A stretch of DNA of 64,000 nucleotides, taken from NCBI GenBank assembly GCA_015143295.1, contig CM026556.1:23560547-23624546 (forward strand), in the 5' to 3' direction. Positions 45,701 to 58,740 of the stretch are shown piece by piece (position 1 is the first letter of the stretch; each line of letters begins with the position of its first letter). Source of the stretch: Tetracentron sinense. Its lineage: Eukaryota > Streptophyta > Magnoliopsida > Trochodendrales > Trochodendraceae. Under the pieces are notes generated by a model. It had not been told where the DNA came from. It made no database searches and worked only from the letters and a program-made list of their open reading frames with translations. The position numbers and the translations under genes were made by a program.

Positions 45701-47751
45701 GATATGGATATGTGGATTAGGTCTTATGGATCATGGGTTATTAGTAGATGGGTCATGGGTTATGATTATTGGACTTTGACTATGACATTTGGGCTTGGGC
45801 TATGGAAATAGGCTTTGGCTTAGACAATTGGGTGATTGGGTATTTGGGCTTGACTACTTGGGTTGGGTAATAAAATTAGGTAATTGGGTTTGATTGAGTT
45901 GTCTAGGTATAAGTTTGGTCAAATGGGCTTGGGCCTTGGGTATACCTAGGGCTTACTAAGGTTAGGCTAGGGCTACCTAGGGTTTGGGTTTAGGACTACC
46001 TAGGGTTAAGCTTAGGGTTAACTAGGGTCTTAACTAGGGTTTAGTCCTATGGTTAAGGGTTTACCTAGGGTTTGGAACTAGGGTTGATCTAGAGTTTGGA
46101 CCATAGCTAAATTAATTAACCACGGTTAAGGGGGTGTAAAAATAGGGTGCTGACAGTCAAGATGGGCCCAGAGAGCTTGGCAGGGCCTAGAATGTCCTCC
46201 TACCTGGTCTGGGCCCTATGCAAAAGCCCAAAAGATCAGAAGTCAGTAACAGCGATAAATGGATTACCGCCATTACAGAAGAATTTCCAGAGGGTCTTTG
46301 TTGGTCTGTAAGTTGAGTTAGGGTTTAACCCAAAAGGTACTGGACCCACAGGATTGAAGAGGTAAGTGCCAAGAAGTCCCTGGGCCTTTGGTGGGCCCAG
46401 GAGGTGGCCTAATGTGGGCCCAAAGTAGGCCTGAACATGCTGCACATACAATAGCAAAATGACAGTAGAGGAACTACCGTCATTCTGCACAGTCTACGAT
46501 TTTGAGCATTTTAACCAAGGTTAAAGTCAGGGGTTGGGCCTGGATGGACCAAGACAGGTAGAGGAGAGTTAGGGGAGTTCAACCATGGCCCTGGAATAAA
46601 CCAGGGCCCATAGTAACAAGAGTTGCAGGGCCTACAATAGTGGAGTGCCAGGAATTGCGGTAATTGTTCTACCGCCATTCCTGGTTTTGACCAGGAAAAT
46701 GATTTTTCCCCCTATGGGTTGCACCAAAGCACATCTAGGGAATCCCTCATGGCCTGAGGGTCCCCCAGAAGCAAAAGGGGAGCTGCCAACGTGGTGGGGT
46801 CTTGAACCCAAGCTAAAGAGCCCCAAAGGGGGTTCCCCATACCTATGAGAAAGGTAGGGGACCCTTATCCTTGGCTACATAATGCAAGAACATTGAGAAA
46901 ATAGAAATAAAGGACCCCATGGAGTAGGACCAAGGGGTCTTACATTGATTTTAGCAGTAAAGAGCAAAGAGGGTAAGGGTGCTACCCTTCAACAAAGCTT
47001 CACAGGCAGCTATAGGCAGGTGCACAATGGTGGCTGACTGAGGCCAGTCTAGGGGAGCTCCTGGGAGGTCTGGGGGTCACCTCAGGTGGAGGGGAAAGGT
47101 CTGGTATGGCTAGGACTGGGCTGGCCAAAGTTCTACAGGGTTTTGGTATAAGAATTTTGGAATGAATTGAACCAAGGAGGAAGGGGGGATTTATAGGATT
47201 CAAAGAAAGGCCCAGGGGTGTTTAGGGAACTCCTACAGGCATGGCAAATAGCAAGAAGGTGGAGCACAATGGTCCAGGGGGTGGCCAGCTGCAGATTTAC
47301 AGGAAATCCAACAATGGCGATAGTTGATCTACCGTCATTCTCAATTTTTTTCCAAAATAGGACACACACCTTTGCACTTAACCTGATTTCATTGTAGCTT
47401 TGCCATACATGGTAATGGGGGTAATTTTATTACCGTCATTATAGAATTTTTGAATTTTGGGGTGGTGGGGCCCATTGCAATGGCTCTAGGGTATGTGGGC
47501 CCACTGTTTGGGTCCACAAGGATCTATTAGGTCTATTTTTGAGTCCTAGGGCTGAACTAGCAGGGATCACCTACGGTTAGACTAGGGTTCAACTAAGGTT
47601 TGCCTAGGGTTAGGGTTTGTCCTAGGGTTAGGCTTAGGCTTTGACCAGGGTTTACCTAAGGTTAGGGTTTATCCTAGGGTTCGGCTGAAGATAACCATGG
47701 TTAATAGGTTTAACCATAGTTAGGACAGGGTGTAAAAATTGGGTGCTGACA
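42750..47751 (-). mobile_element. 3' LTR of the minus-strand Ogre-like element (2558 bp without its nested insertion)
   Basis: On the minus strand it starts TGTCAGCACCCAATTTTTAC at 47751 and ends near CCGTGCTCATA (42750). It matches the 5' LTR at 62648-64000 over its whole visible length with many substitutions, so the insertion is old. A solo LTR of the same family is nested at 43717-46155. TATA box at 47196-47189. Confidence 0.88.
43717..46155 (-). mobile_element. Solo Ogre-type LTR nested in the 3' LTR, 2439 bp
   Basis: Plus-strand ends TGTGAGCACGGG and GGTGCTGACA, with GTCAA duplicated exactly at 43712-43716 and 46156-46160. The interrupted sequence reads through when it is removed, as shown by the 5' LTR near 63590-63620. 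Contains a TTTTTGGTATTTTGA-type AT-rich minisatellite (44277-44452) and a repeated GGGTTGAGTGAACTATGGGT block (about 45500-45680). TATA box at 45374-45367. Confidence 0.92.
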
Positions 47752-47767
47752 GCTGCCCCTCTTTGCC
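47752..47767 (-). promoter_or_regulatory. Polypurine tract of the minus-strand element
   Basis: GGCAAAGAGGGGCAGC on the minus strand directly precedes the LTR start. Confidence 0.82.
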
Positions 47768-50438
47768 AGAGAATGACAAGTTGGTATTTTGAACAACAAG
47801 GACTGCAATCATCCTATTTTTACACCAAGATTGGATTTTAAGGGATGATGATATACATGCATGTTGTGCAAATGGTGGGTGCGATGAAGTGGTATAACAG
47901 CTACTGGGGAATAGCGAGTAGTTCAGTCTGCTTATGCTGGGGATTAATGGATGCAACGAAAGATGGCATATCCTGGAGGCGCTAGCTAGGATTGGTTCTT
48001 ATGGTGTTACCTGGAGGTGCTTAGCCAAGACAAACGAGAGACATGCGGGGTGTCGGAAGGAGGACATGCGAGGTGCCGACAAAGTGCGTTATGTTGATGC
48101 TCACCTAGGATGTCGGAGACACACGGGGTGTCAAAGGGGGACATGCGAGGTGCCGACAAAGTATGTTATGTCGATGCTCACCTGGGATGTCGGAGACACG
48201 CAGGTTGTCAAAGGGGGATATGCGAGGTGCCGAAAAAGTGCGTTATGTCGATGCTCACCTGGGATATCGAGACATGCGAGGTGCTGACAAAGTGTATTAT
48301 GTCGATGCTCACCTGGGATGTCACGGACACACGGGGGTGTCGAAGGGGTTATGCGAGGTTCTGACAAAGTGTGTTATCTCGATGCTCACCTGAGATATCG
48401 AGACATGCGAGGTGCCAACAAAGTGTGTTATGTCGATGCTCACCTGGGATGTCAAGGACACACGGGTGTGTCGAATGGGGATATGTGAGGTGCCGAAAAA
48501 GTGCGTTATGTCGATACTCACCTGAGATATCAAGACATGTGAGGTGCCGACAAGGTGTGTTATGTCGATGCTCACCTGGGATGTCAAAGACACACGGGGG
48601 TGTCGAAAAAGGTTGTGGCATATCTCGGCGATGCTTGCTGGATTGCTATTTAGATGGAATGTCCCGGAGGCACTAGCCAAATTGATTTTGAAAAGGGCCA
48701 GGGGCACTAAATTATGTTGATGTCATGCAGGGTGTAAAGGCGAGGATGCTTTCCCATGACTCTGTTGATTGCGACTTGCAAGGGTGCATGGCGTCAGCTT
48801 TTTCTGCTTGTCTTACCGGGGCTGCTTGATGCAGGTTGGTACGATTAGGTCTTGTTACCGAAAACACTATTTTGAAAAGAGTTTTTAGAAAAGTGTTGGG
48901 ACTTTTGCAAAAGTTTTTAGATTTTAACAGAAAGAATGTTTAGCTAGCTTTTAGATTCGCCATGAAATTACCTTTGTCAGCGCGGGATTTTGTAGTTTGT
49001 CTTTCACTCTCAGAAAGTGGAGTATGACCCAGAAGAGGCTTTGTTACCGCTGGGGATTTTCGGGGGTAGACCTGCTTGTCTTGTTGCTGCTGGAGATTGA
49101 ACTCTGGCTGAGGAGAAGCTTGTTGAGGAACAATTGGAAACTTCTAAGCTCTTGTTGAGGAGTGTGCTATAGAGAGCAATTGGAGGCTCTTATCAGGGAT
49201 CCGCTGGGGGACTGTGACACTGTTGTAGACCACTGCTGGGGATCTGCTGGGGAGTGGTACTCTATTGGAGATTATCAACTATTTGCTGGGGAGTTGTGAC
49301 ATCTGCTGGAGACTACTACCGGGAAATCTATTAGAGACATCTATCAGGAAATCTGTTTCTTATGGCAACCATCGGGGGATCGTTGGGAATTCGGCAAGAT
49401 TAATTGCTGCCGGATTTTGTTGTTAAACTACTCTTCAGCTTTTCTCCCTTTTTTATCCTTGAAATGACCAAGTCATGGGGTTCGCATAATTTTTATGTGA
49501 TGAGGCCGTTTCTGGTTTTCCTCATGCCTGCGAAGATAGTTGTCAAACTAGGTCTGGGGTCACGTAATTTTTGCACAATGAAGTCGTTGCCAGTTTTCCT
49601 CTTGCCCGCGATTTGTTGGCGAAAAATGGGTATTCTCCCTTCATTGCCCTGAATGGCGATCTGTCGACGATTTGTGTTCCGTCGAGGATGTAGATGTGAT
49701 ACTACACTTGCACTCGTAGTTTCTAGGAGGACTTAAAGTAGGACGAAATGTAGGCTAGGGGACCGAAGTTTGGGACACCCTAAGATTTTTCCTGTTTTAC
49801 GGTTGATCTGTTGGGGACTTCTCCTGTTGTACTCTCTCTTGGGGATTTGTACTTTGGAATTCTTGGTGGCAATTTTTTTTTTTGCTCCATTGGGAAATTT
49901 GAGAGAATTTTTCTCTGTTGGGGAGAGAGAGAGGTTGTCTCTGTGTGGAATCTCTGACTTTTGAGAATGTTTCAACTTCTATTTTGGGCTTTCCTTTTAT
50001 GGGAATTTTTGTACCCTTGAGAGTTGACTCGGCTGGGAGAAATCGAGAGGATACTTGCTCTGTTTGGACTTCGAGGGGAGACATTTTAGAGAGGCTTTGA
50101 TTCCACTGGGGATGATATAGGGGATGTCTGGACTCTGCTCAGGAGAGGATTCTGGAAATATCCCTTTAGTAACTGCACCTGATTTCTCAGGTTGCCTACG
50201 TACCCTTTACAGGATTAGGTCATTACATAGTTCAGGCTAATGCCACAGATTGGCAAGGGAGGGTGTCCCTGAAAAAGGTTTCATGAAAGAGGGGTTGTTA
50301 GGCTCAAGGGGGCTAATTAGCGGATTTCATGGATTTGCAAATGGGTTTACATTGCTGGGGATAAAGAGTGTGCCAAGGATGGCTTCCTGTCATTTCCTGG
50401 AGAATCTACGAATACAAAGCACCTGTCAGATCTAGACC
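47768..50438 (-). other. Long 3' region of the minus-strand Ogre-like element
   Basis: About 2.7 kb between the pol stop and the polypurine tract. It contains the A/B repeat array, a CTGCTGGGGA-rich repeat zone (about 49050-49400, plus-strand reading) and GAGAG-rich DNA (49890-50100). Open frames on both strands are short and not conserved with the sister element, so no gene is called. Confidence 0.7.
48032..48612 (-). repeat. Higher-order tandem array of 77-bp and 54-bp units
   Basis: GTCGATGCTCACCTGGGATG or a variant starts at 48093, 48170, 48247, 48301, 48378, 48432, 48510 and 48564. Spacings are 77, 77, 54, 77, 54, 78 and 54 bp. The long unit (A) has an extra ACACACGGGTGTCGAAGGGG part that the short unit (B) lacks; B reads GGGATATCGAGACATGCGAG instead. 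The order is A A B A B A B A, which suggests amplification of an A+B dimer of 131 bp. Confidence 0.88.
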
Positions 50439-53400
50439 CTAAGCGAAGTATCGTTTAACTTTGTCTATGTTGACAGGCTCTGGAAGGCCTTCGTCATCCA
50501 TACGTCCGAGTCGAAGGGCACTGCCGGAGAATTTATCTCGGACGATGTATGAGCCTTCATATTTGGGTGTAAATTTACCCCTTGGAACAGGACGGTTTGG
50601 CAATATTTTTTGGAGAACAAGGTCACCAATTTCAATGCTTCGTGGCTTGACTTTCTTGTTGAATCCCTAGCCATGCACCTCTGATAGGCCTAAGAATGGT
50701 TGATAGCTTTCAGTCGCCGCTCTTCGATTAGATTCAGCTGCTCATACCGGGTCTGTGCCCATTCTATCTCTGAGATTTATACTTCCATTAACATCCAGAG
50801 TGATGAAATTTTTACTTCGATAGGGAGGAATGCTTTCATACCATAGGCCAAAGAGAATGATGTTGCCCTAGTCGAAGTTTCGATTGACGTTTTGTAGGCC
50901 ACGAGTGCGTATGGGAGCATCTCATGTTAGGCAGAGTAATTGATTGTCATCTTTTCTATGATTTTCTTCATTTTCTTGTTGGCGGCTTCAACTCTACCAT
51001 TAATCTGTGGCCTGTATGGCGTGGAGTTATGATGTTGTATCTTGAATTTCTGACAAAGATCTGTCATCCCCTTGTTCCAGAAGTTGAGAGCATTATCTGT
51101 TACAATCTCATATGGGATACCGTATTGACAGATGGTTTCCTTTTCTAGAAAAAGCTGAACCACGGAAGTTGTGATGTTGGCATAAAAGGTTGCCTCAACC
51201 CATTTTGTGAAATAATTGATTACTACCAGGATGAATCGATGTCCGATTGATGCATTTGGTGTTATGGGACCAATGACGTTGATGCCTCAAGCTGAGAATG
51301 GTCATGGAGCAGTGAGATTGTGCATCCCGATTGACGATGCATTGATACTTTCGGCATAGATTTGGCACTGATGGCACTTCTGTACGTGTCGGCAACAGCC
51401 GGATTCTATTGTAAACTAGTAGTTGCCCAGTCGGAGTATCTTCTTAGAGATCATCAACCCGTTTGTGTGGGCCGCAAGTTCCTCCATGAATATCTTCAAC
51501 CACTTGTGCTACTTCACGAGTGTCAAGACATCTGGGCCAGATAAAGTTTGGTGATCTCTTGTACAAGATTCCTTCATAGAGGACAAACTGAATGGCCAGT
51601 TTTCAGATTACCCAGCAATCTGTTTTGGTAGCATCGAGTGGGAAGGTCTCGTACTCGAGATGTTGCTTGATGTCTGCATACTAAGGCTTGTTGTTTAATA
51701 CTTCTTTGATCTGAAGGCAGTAGGTAGGCTGATCCTGTTGTTGAATCTCGATTGGCCAGAGCATGATGCCCCTAGGGATTTAAACCATGGAGGCGAGGGT
51801 GGCTAGTGCATCGGCAAATCTGTTCTGGTTCCTGGACCTGTGGCTGAAGCTAATTCTTTTAAACTGAGTAATTAGCACATTGAGGTAAGCCAAGTACAGG
51901 ACTAGCCTTGCTTCTCGGATGGCCCAAGATTCGTTTGTCTCATAAATTACCAAAGATGAGTCACCGTAGACATCGATCTCTTCAATCCCGATGCCCAGGG
52001 CTTCTTTCAGTCTGATTATACATGCCTTATATTCTGCCTCATTGTTTGAACATCTAAGTCGCAGCTTGACTGAGATGTGAAGGTGTGCTCCTTTGGGTGA
52101 GATCAAGATTGCTCTTGCCCCGTGCCCATGACTGTTAGAGGCTCCATCGAAGTATAAGTCCTAACCGAGGTATTGTTGCCATTCTGCTTCTGTATATAGG
52201 ATGGCTTCATCTTGAAACTGATTATGTACTGAAACATAGTCTTGTGCTGGACTGTGGGCCAGATGATCTACAATCACCTGCCCCTTGATTGACTTCTAAG
52301 TCAGGTACGTGATGTCGAATTCAGACAACATCATGAGCCATCAGGCTATCCTCCCAGTAGTGGCTAGCTTTTCTAGCAGCTACTTGAGTGGATCCATCCG
52401 GGAGATCAAGATTGTCGGATAGGAAAGCAGGTAATGTCGAAGGCGCTGAGTAGCCCAGACCAATGCCAAACAAGTTTTCTCGAGCGGTCTATACCTCTGT
52501 TCATACTCTAGCAGGTGTTTACTGATGTAGTAGATAGCTTGCTCTGTCCTGCCTGTCTCGTCATGTTGTGCAAGTACGCACCCCATGGAAGTTTCTTACA
52601 CTGAGATGTATAATAGCAGTGGCCGTCCTGGTCTATGAGGCACAAGGATTGGAGGATGTAGAAGATACTACTTTATTTTGCCAAAGGCTTCCTGACACTC
52701 GTTTGTCCAGATTGTAGGTACATTCTTCTGAAGAAGCTTGAAGATTGGCTCACATATCGGAGTGAGCTGAGAGATGAATCAGCTGATGCACTAAATTCTG
52801 CCCAGGAACCCGTGGATTTTCTTTTCAGTCTGGGGATTCGGCATTTTGATGATAGTCTTGGCTTTGGCTGGATCGATCTCGATGCCTCTTTTGCTGACTA
52901 TGAAGCCGATGAGCTTTCTTGATGAGACTCTAAAGACATATTTGGCTGGATTCAGTCTCAAGCCGAACTCTCTGAGTCTGCCATTGAGTCTTTTCAGGTC
53001 TTCAGGGTACTGCGTAGCAGTAGGCGATTTGACGATCATGTCATCCACATAGAATTCAGTTGACTTGTGGATCATATCGTGGAACAGTGCTGTCATGGCC
53101 CTCTGATAGGTTGCCCTTCATTCTTGAGTCTAAAGGGCATGACCTTGTAACAAAATATGCCCTAAGGTGTAATGAATGAGGTTTTTTCTATGTCTTCTTC
53201 TGCCATTCTGATCTGGTTGTATCTGGAGAAACCATCCATGAATGAGAGGGTCTCGTGCCCCACTGTGTTGTCAACCAGGATGTCAATGTGCAAGAGAGAG
53301 AAATTGTCTTTATGGCTTGCCTTGTTCAGATTTCAGTAGTCGATACACATTAGGATTTTGCCATCCTTCTTGGGTACCGATACAATGTTAGCTAACCATT

Positions 53401-53854
53401 GAGGATAGGTTACTACTGCCAAGAAGCCTGCATAGATCTGCTTCTCCACTTCTTCCTTGACCTTTTACAACCATTCGGGCTTCATCCGTCTCAGTTTCTA
53501 CTTAACTGGTCTGACTTCTGGGTTCAGGGTCAATCTGTGTACCACCAACGTTGGGTCCAGGCCAGGCATGTCTGCATAAGACCAGGCGAAGACGTCACTG
53601 TAGTTCTTTAGGAAGCCGATCATATTTGTTCTCTATTTCGGACTCATGGTTGTGCCGATCTTGATGAGCTGAGAATTATCTTTAGAACCAAGGTTCAGGG
53701 TCTCAATGTCCTCGATGTTCGATTACAGGATCCCTTCACTGTGTTCTAGGAGGTCCAGAATCTCTTGAGGCAGTTCCTCTTCCTGTTCTGAGTCATACTC
53801 AACTTCCGAAAGTTCAAGCAGGGTTTTAGGGGTAGCTTTAGTTCAGGCGATTTC
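50439..53854 (-). pseudogene. Ogre-like pol: RT, RNase H, archaeal-type RNase H, integrase (broken)
   Basis: Same order as the plus-strand copy, read from 53854 down to a TAG at 50441-50439. The RT keeps its catalytic YVDDM (53051-53037). RNase H with SMGCVLAQHDETGRTEQAIY-type sequence around 52590-52380. The second RNase H keeps NNEAEYKA, VYGDSSLV and FADALATLA (52106-51780). Integrase zinc motif H-GGTCGP-H at about 51492-51468, with KCHQCQIYA after it, and a core with VTDNALNFWNKG (about 51130-51060) and RVEAANKKMKKIIEKM (about 51000-50945). Frameshifts and stops are frequent (for example near 53100, 52380 and 51780), so it is not functional. Confidence 0.9.
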
Positions 53855-54167
53855 CTGGCAAATCATTTAAGCTTAGTTTAGCATGCTTTATGTTATTTTT
53901 GTTGGCTTCAGGACACTAGGCCTTTCAAGGGAAGAGTTCGTTTGATTTTGTCTTCAATCGATATGAAATTTTATTTTTTTTTAAAACATGATTTTTGAGT
54001 CAAAACATTCGATTTTACATTGATAAAAGGTGGACTATTTACAAAACTGACTCGACAAAAAGAGGCCTACGGTGGCCTGACATTTGGATTTTGTAACGGG
54101 AGCAAAAGAGAAATAAAAGGAGGAGAAGAATGGTGCTTCGGTCACTACTTGATCGAACTAACTTGAC
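53855..54167 (-). other. Probable intron between protease and pol
   Basis: The 313-bp interval begins CAG|GTCAAG and ends TTGCCAG|GAAATCGCC on the minus strand. It shares ATCCAAATGTCAGGCCACCG, AAATCATGTTTT and GGCCTAGTGTCCTGAAGCCA with the plus-strand element's interval at 6599-6905. Conservation of both ends in two independent copies supports the intron call. Confidence 0.65.
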
Positions 54168-54341
54168 CTGTAAGCTAGTTGCCCTAGCCCTGAATGGCCT
54201 CAATGGTGAGAGCCTTAGTCCCCCAACGGATCAATGGTTGGTGACTGGATGATGCCTCGGCGTTGTTGGAGAGGTTCTAGACCTGCTGTCTTACTGAATC
54301 TTCCGTTTCTACGGCTTCTTCGACAGTCAAATCGTCGAATA

Positions 54342-57300
54342 TGTCACGACCCAAAATACCCCCTAGGAGTTAAGGATACTTTGGCTCATGACCGCTGTGT
54401 CATACCATCCTGTGATGACACATAAGGCATACTTACCAACCTGTGAAATACACAAGGCACATAATAGCAGGAAGCATAAAAAAATTTTAAACATATAAAA
54501 CCATATGTATTCTAAGTCTCGACTGTCATGACATGTACAAAATATATAAAGGTAACGTGGATATGCCCACTATCAAAATATACATCTTCTCTCCCTCACC
54601 AATAATTTGAATAGGGCCTCCTATCCAACACTCTATCCTCATGAGGATGATCCATGGTAGGCTCTGGATCATAGTACTCCTCCTCTATCCAAGGCTCAGG
54701 AGCACGCTCATCAAAACCTGCCGAAGATAACAACTTCGGCTGAGCATGGAATACTCATCTACAAACTACTAGATAATAATGTCATAATATAACATGCTTT
54801 CATATGGCAGTTCATCAAATACGCATGCAAATACTGTAAACAATTGCGAAACTCCCTTTTCACTTACACTGTGCATACATACTGTACATATACTTCTTTT
54901 GTTTCTTTTCTTATACTTTACTATTGCTTTCTTATCATTTCATTTGTTTTACATATGGCTTGTCATTTGGAATCAGATAACAATGCTTACTCTGCTTGTG
55001 GTAAGAGCCCACTGTCATCCTTCCAATACATATACTTTTACTTTTTTATTTTTACTTGGAATCAAAAGATAATACTCACCCTACTTGTGGTGAGAGCCCA
55101 CTATCCTCCTTTCAATACAATTACTTTTACTTGGAATCAGAGAATAATGCTCACCCTGCTTGTGATGAGAGCCCACTATTCTACTTCCAATACAGATGCT
55201 TTTACTCGGAATCGGAAGATAATGCTCACCCTGCTTGTGATGAGAGCCCACTATCCTCCTTCCAATACAGATGCTTGTTCATAGTTTTACTTGGAATCAG
55301 ATGATAATGGTCACCCAGCTTGTGATGAGAGCCCACTATCATCCTTCCAATACAATTGCTTTCCTTATCATCCTTTACTTTGCTCTCTTTACAATTGTTT
55401 TGCTTTCCATCTTTTGATTTTCTTTCTTTACAATTGCTTTACTATTCATCTTTTACTTTACTTTCCATCTTTTATCTTGCTTTTACAATACATGTGCATA
55501 TACAAAAGCTCGATCATGCATATACGGTGTTCATATACAATGGTGAGTGAACATGGTAGACAATTAGAAACACTTGTTCATATAGCACATGCTTTTCTAC
55601 TTCAACTAATCTCAATCACATATTTCTTACATGATGTATGCTTGAATTCATCATATAACCACTTCATTTAGTTGGTGTTAACCATAGAATCATCATATCA
55701 TGGCTAATAGGAATCCCTACTACTCTTCATCAAAACACATAGGTTTTCTTCTTGGTTTTCCCCAAAACTCAGTCTTTTAATTATGTTTTTCTTAATTGAA
55801 TCATCACACAATTACTAAGTTGTAAGAATACACGTTTTTCATGCTTTGGGTTAAGGCATAGAGGCATCACAAATTAACTCACATCACAAATACAGATTTT
55901 CTATCTTACTATTACAATATGGGTTATGGCATTAAAATCTAGTAGAGTGTATCTACCTTTTAAAGGAAGCTTTTACACTTCTGTAGGATTGGAAATCAAG
56001 CTTGAGGAAACTTGGTAGAAGCTTGAGAAAGCTGAAAATCTGAAATCCTTTTTCCAAAGGCACAAACAGAATTTACCTTGGAGAATCCTAAGCTTAAGAA
56101 TCACTTTGGGGATGAAATCCAAACTTTATAACACCAAGGAAGCAAGAAGGACTCTTTGATGGAAACACGAACCCAAGAACACCCAAGAACTACCTTAGCT
56201 TCCTTCTTCTTCTTCTCTTTCAATCTCTCAAAAAATCCAAGCTTAGGGTTTGTAAACCCTAGGACACGAATTTAGGGTCCTATTTATAGCCTAAAGGTTG
56301 GCAAAATATCCCAAAATATCTCAGAAAATATCCCAAAATATCTCCGAAGGTCGGTGGAAAAGTATTGAACATTTTTACCATCGTCTGGGTTGAATTCGTC
56401 GACGAATCTCAGCCCCCGAGTAATTTTGTCGACGAATTTGAGCCCCCTTCAGCAATTCATCGCCGAAATTGCATGACAGACCCCTGGTTTTTCCCGCTTT
56501 GGTATTTTAGTCATAACTTTTGACTCGCTTATCTGATTTTGACGATTTAACTTGCATTGGATTCATTATTCAAATAGGAACAACTTTCATGTTTTGCACA
56601 AAGTCTAATTTTGAGTTCTAAGTTGTCTAAATGGGCACAGAAGTGGACTGATCCTGGGATAAATTTCAGCAGACCAACATTTACAACAGACCAGGTTTCG
56701 GAAATCCCACATTTGGCTTAACTTCTACTCCTAATCTAAAAAAGTGATAAAAATTAATCTTAAAGAGAATTTTAATATCTTTTTAATGGCTCAAGAATCA
56801 CTCAACTCTGATGAGAGACGACAAAACTAGAGATCCTACAAGTTGAGGGTTGTTTAGGCATCCCTCTTCTTCACAACTTTGATTATGTCTTGATCACACA
56901 AGAGGGTCTTTAGGACCTTGAACAAACACCCTTAGAGAATTTTTCATGCTCTTACTAGTGACCCTAACCATTTCTAACACCATAAGAACACTCCACTCTT
57001 TCCCTTACCCAAACACACCTACCAATACTTAGGGTCTTTCATACCGTTGAGTTGGAAACACTTAGAGTATTTCATACTCTTGTTGTTTCATCCCAAACAC
57101 CCAACAACAATACTTAAACTAATTTAAATCATTCTTATTATTGCTCATAAACTAAATTACATAAAGAGCCCTTGGCCTTCACTAGACTTGTGCCCACGAC
57201 ACTATTCACAGCACTATTCACAACACTATTCACAACATTGTGAACTTGGTTCCCGGAGTTCTACATTCACTCTTAGGGTATTTTGTACCCTATGTCTTTA

Positions 57301-57439
57301 GATACTTAGCGTATCATTAAACTTCTGTTTTCAGACATTTTCCCCAAAACAAGAACACATGAAAGGTTTTAGGCCTTTACATACACTAGGCAAGTGCACT
57401 ATTCATATGAACGGTGAACCTAAATTCTGAGGCTCTACA
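54342..57439 (+). mobile_element. Solo Tekay/Del-like LTR inserted in the Ogre-like protease region, 3.1 kb
   Basis: It starts TGTCACGACCCAAAATACCC and ends GAGGCTCTACA. GAATA (54337-54341) and GAACA (57440-57444) flank it, a 5-bp target duplication with one change. It interrupts the sister of the SMAQLVDELTVED stretch. No coding region; long LTR with tandem repeats, as in chromovirus Tekay/Del elements. Confidence 0.8.
54960..55345. repeat. 75-89 bp tandem repeat, five copies, in the solo LTR
   Basis: TTGGAATCAGATAATAATGC then TCACCCTGCTTGTGATGAGA and GCCCACTATCCTCCTTCCAA recur at about 54968, 55057, 55133, 55207 and 55292. Long open frames over it come from the repeat. A second, T-rich repeat (TTTACAATTGCTTTACTTTC-like) follows at about 55360-55480. 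Confidence 0.85.
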
Positions 57440-58740
57440 GAACATCTGTGTCATGCTGAATATTTCCATATCTGGAATCCCTGAAGACTCAACACTGGGC
57501 TGGGGGTTTAAGATACTAGCAGTTGGTGCAAGAGGTGTATCTAGGTAGGGTTTGAATGTCCCTATCGGGAAGGTTACAGAGATGTGGGGTCGAGGCTCTG
57601 GTTTTGCCGACCAAATGTTCTTCTTTGTGAGTTTAGAGATATAGTCCTCAAATTTGGGCTTGTACCCCAATTGGAATAGTGGTGTGTAGCACGGAGGCAT
57701 GTATCTCTTCTTCATGTCCTGATTTCTGACTCCTAAGCCTGACCCTGGTTGATACTTCATTCTGGCCATTATCTTGACAAATGGCGGCACTGCTTGCCTG
57801 CTCTGCTTTTCTACCCTGTCGATACAACTGACTTGCTTGAACTGGTATGTCATGAAGGTGGTACCTTACCCCAGCTCTTGGATGTCCCCGAAGGAACTCG
57901 CCAACTCTTCTGATGGGATAGTGACCAAGTGGTCATCCTGGATGAATTTGATTATCTAATGGAGAGAGGAGGGAATGGCTCCAGCCGTGTGGATCCACAG
58001 CCTCCCTAGGAGCAAGGTGAATGATGCTGGTACATTAACGACTTGAAAGTTTGTTGTGAATTGAGCAGGTCCGACCCTAATGGTCAAGTCAACATCACCT
58101 AGGTTCTGCCTGGTAGAGTTGTTGAAAGCCCTGATTATCATGGGTCTCTTCTTCACCTGACTGAGATCTAGGCACAGGCTTTGCAATATTGACAAAGTGC
58201 AGACGTTTAGGCCGGACCCATTGTCAAGTACTAATGATAGAGTCATATCCATGCACTGAACTGCAATGTAAAGAGTCCGAGTGTGGTCCCTGTCGTTGTC
58301 CAGTATTTTCTCTTCAGTGAAGGAGATAATTCTGGATTCAAGTATTTGCCCCACCATGTGCCCCAATTTTTTGGGCATAAAGTCTGGTGTGACATGGGCA
58401 TTGCTGAATACCCAGAGCAACTGCTTTCTATGATGTTCAAAAGTCAGAGTCAGGAGGAGACCCAAGACGAAAATCTGCCCAGGCACTTTGCTCAACTCCT
58501 GAGTAATGTTGAACTCCTATGCCTTTTCCAAGACTTTCAGCAAGACTACCGAGTCCGCTGCTTCTCTCTCTGGGTCTAACACCCCTACTTTCTCTTTCTC
58601 AATTCCCTTTACCTTTGTCGGCTCAGCTGCTACTGCTGGGGGGTTGGTACACCCGACCAGATCTAGTGAGGTAGGCAATGTTCTCACTCTCAATGATGAG
58701 AGAGTGTGGAGCGGGTATATGATTGAGTTTTAAAGGTGGA
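57440..58740 (-). pseudogene. Aspartic protease region with G-patch-like motif, minus-strand Ogre-like element (broken)
   Basis: On the minus strand: HHRKQLLWVFSNAHV, then KLGHMVGQILESRIISFTEE, the active-site segment VLDNGSGLNVCTLS (about 58243-58196) and the core PASFTLLLGRLWIHTAGAIP (about 58030-57970), followed by a stop at about 57958. In the next frame KYQPGSGLGVRNQDMKKRY is the G-patch-like block (about 57763-57707). It ends at METFS/MTQMF where the solo LTR is inserted; its last 60 codons resume at 54341-54168. It would cut the polyprotein. Confidence 0.82.

Noticed and set aside
48000..48710. Five overlapping open frames on both strands around 48000-48700
   Set aside because: All are products of the 77/54-bp tandem array.
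49404..50674. Several 60-95 codon frames in the 3' region of the minus-strand element
   Set aside because: They are not conserved with the plus-strand element and partly lie on top of GAGAG- and CTGGGG-rich repeats; the last ones are shadows of the pol tail.
54794..55671. Membrane-protein-like open frames (up to 146 codons)
   Set aside because: They fall inside a tandem repeat and a T-rich stretch of a solo LTR; the hydrophobicity comes from TTT/CTT-rich DNA.
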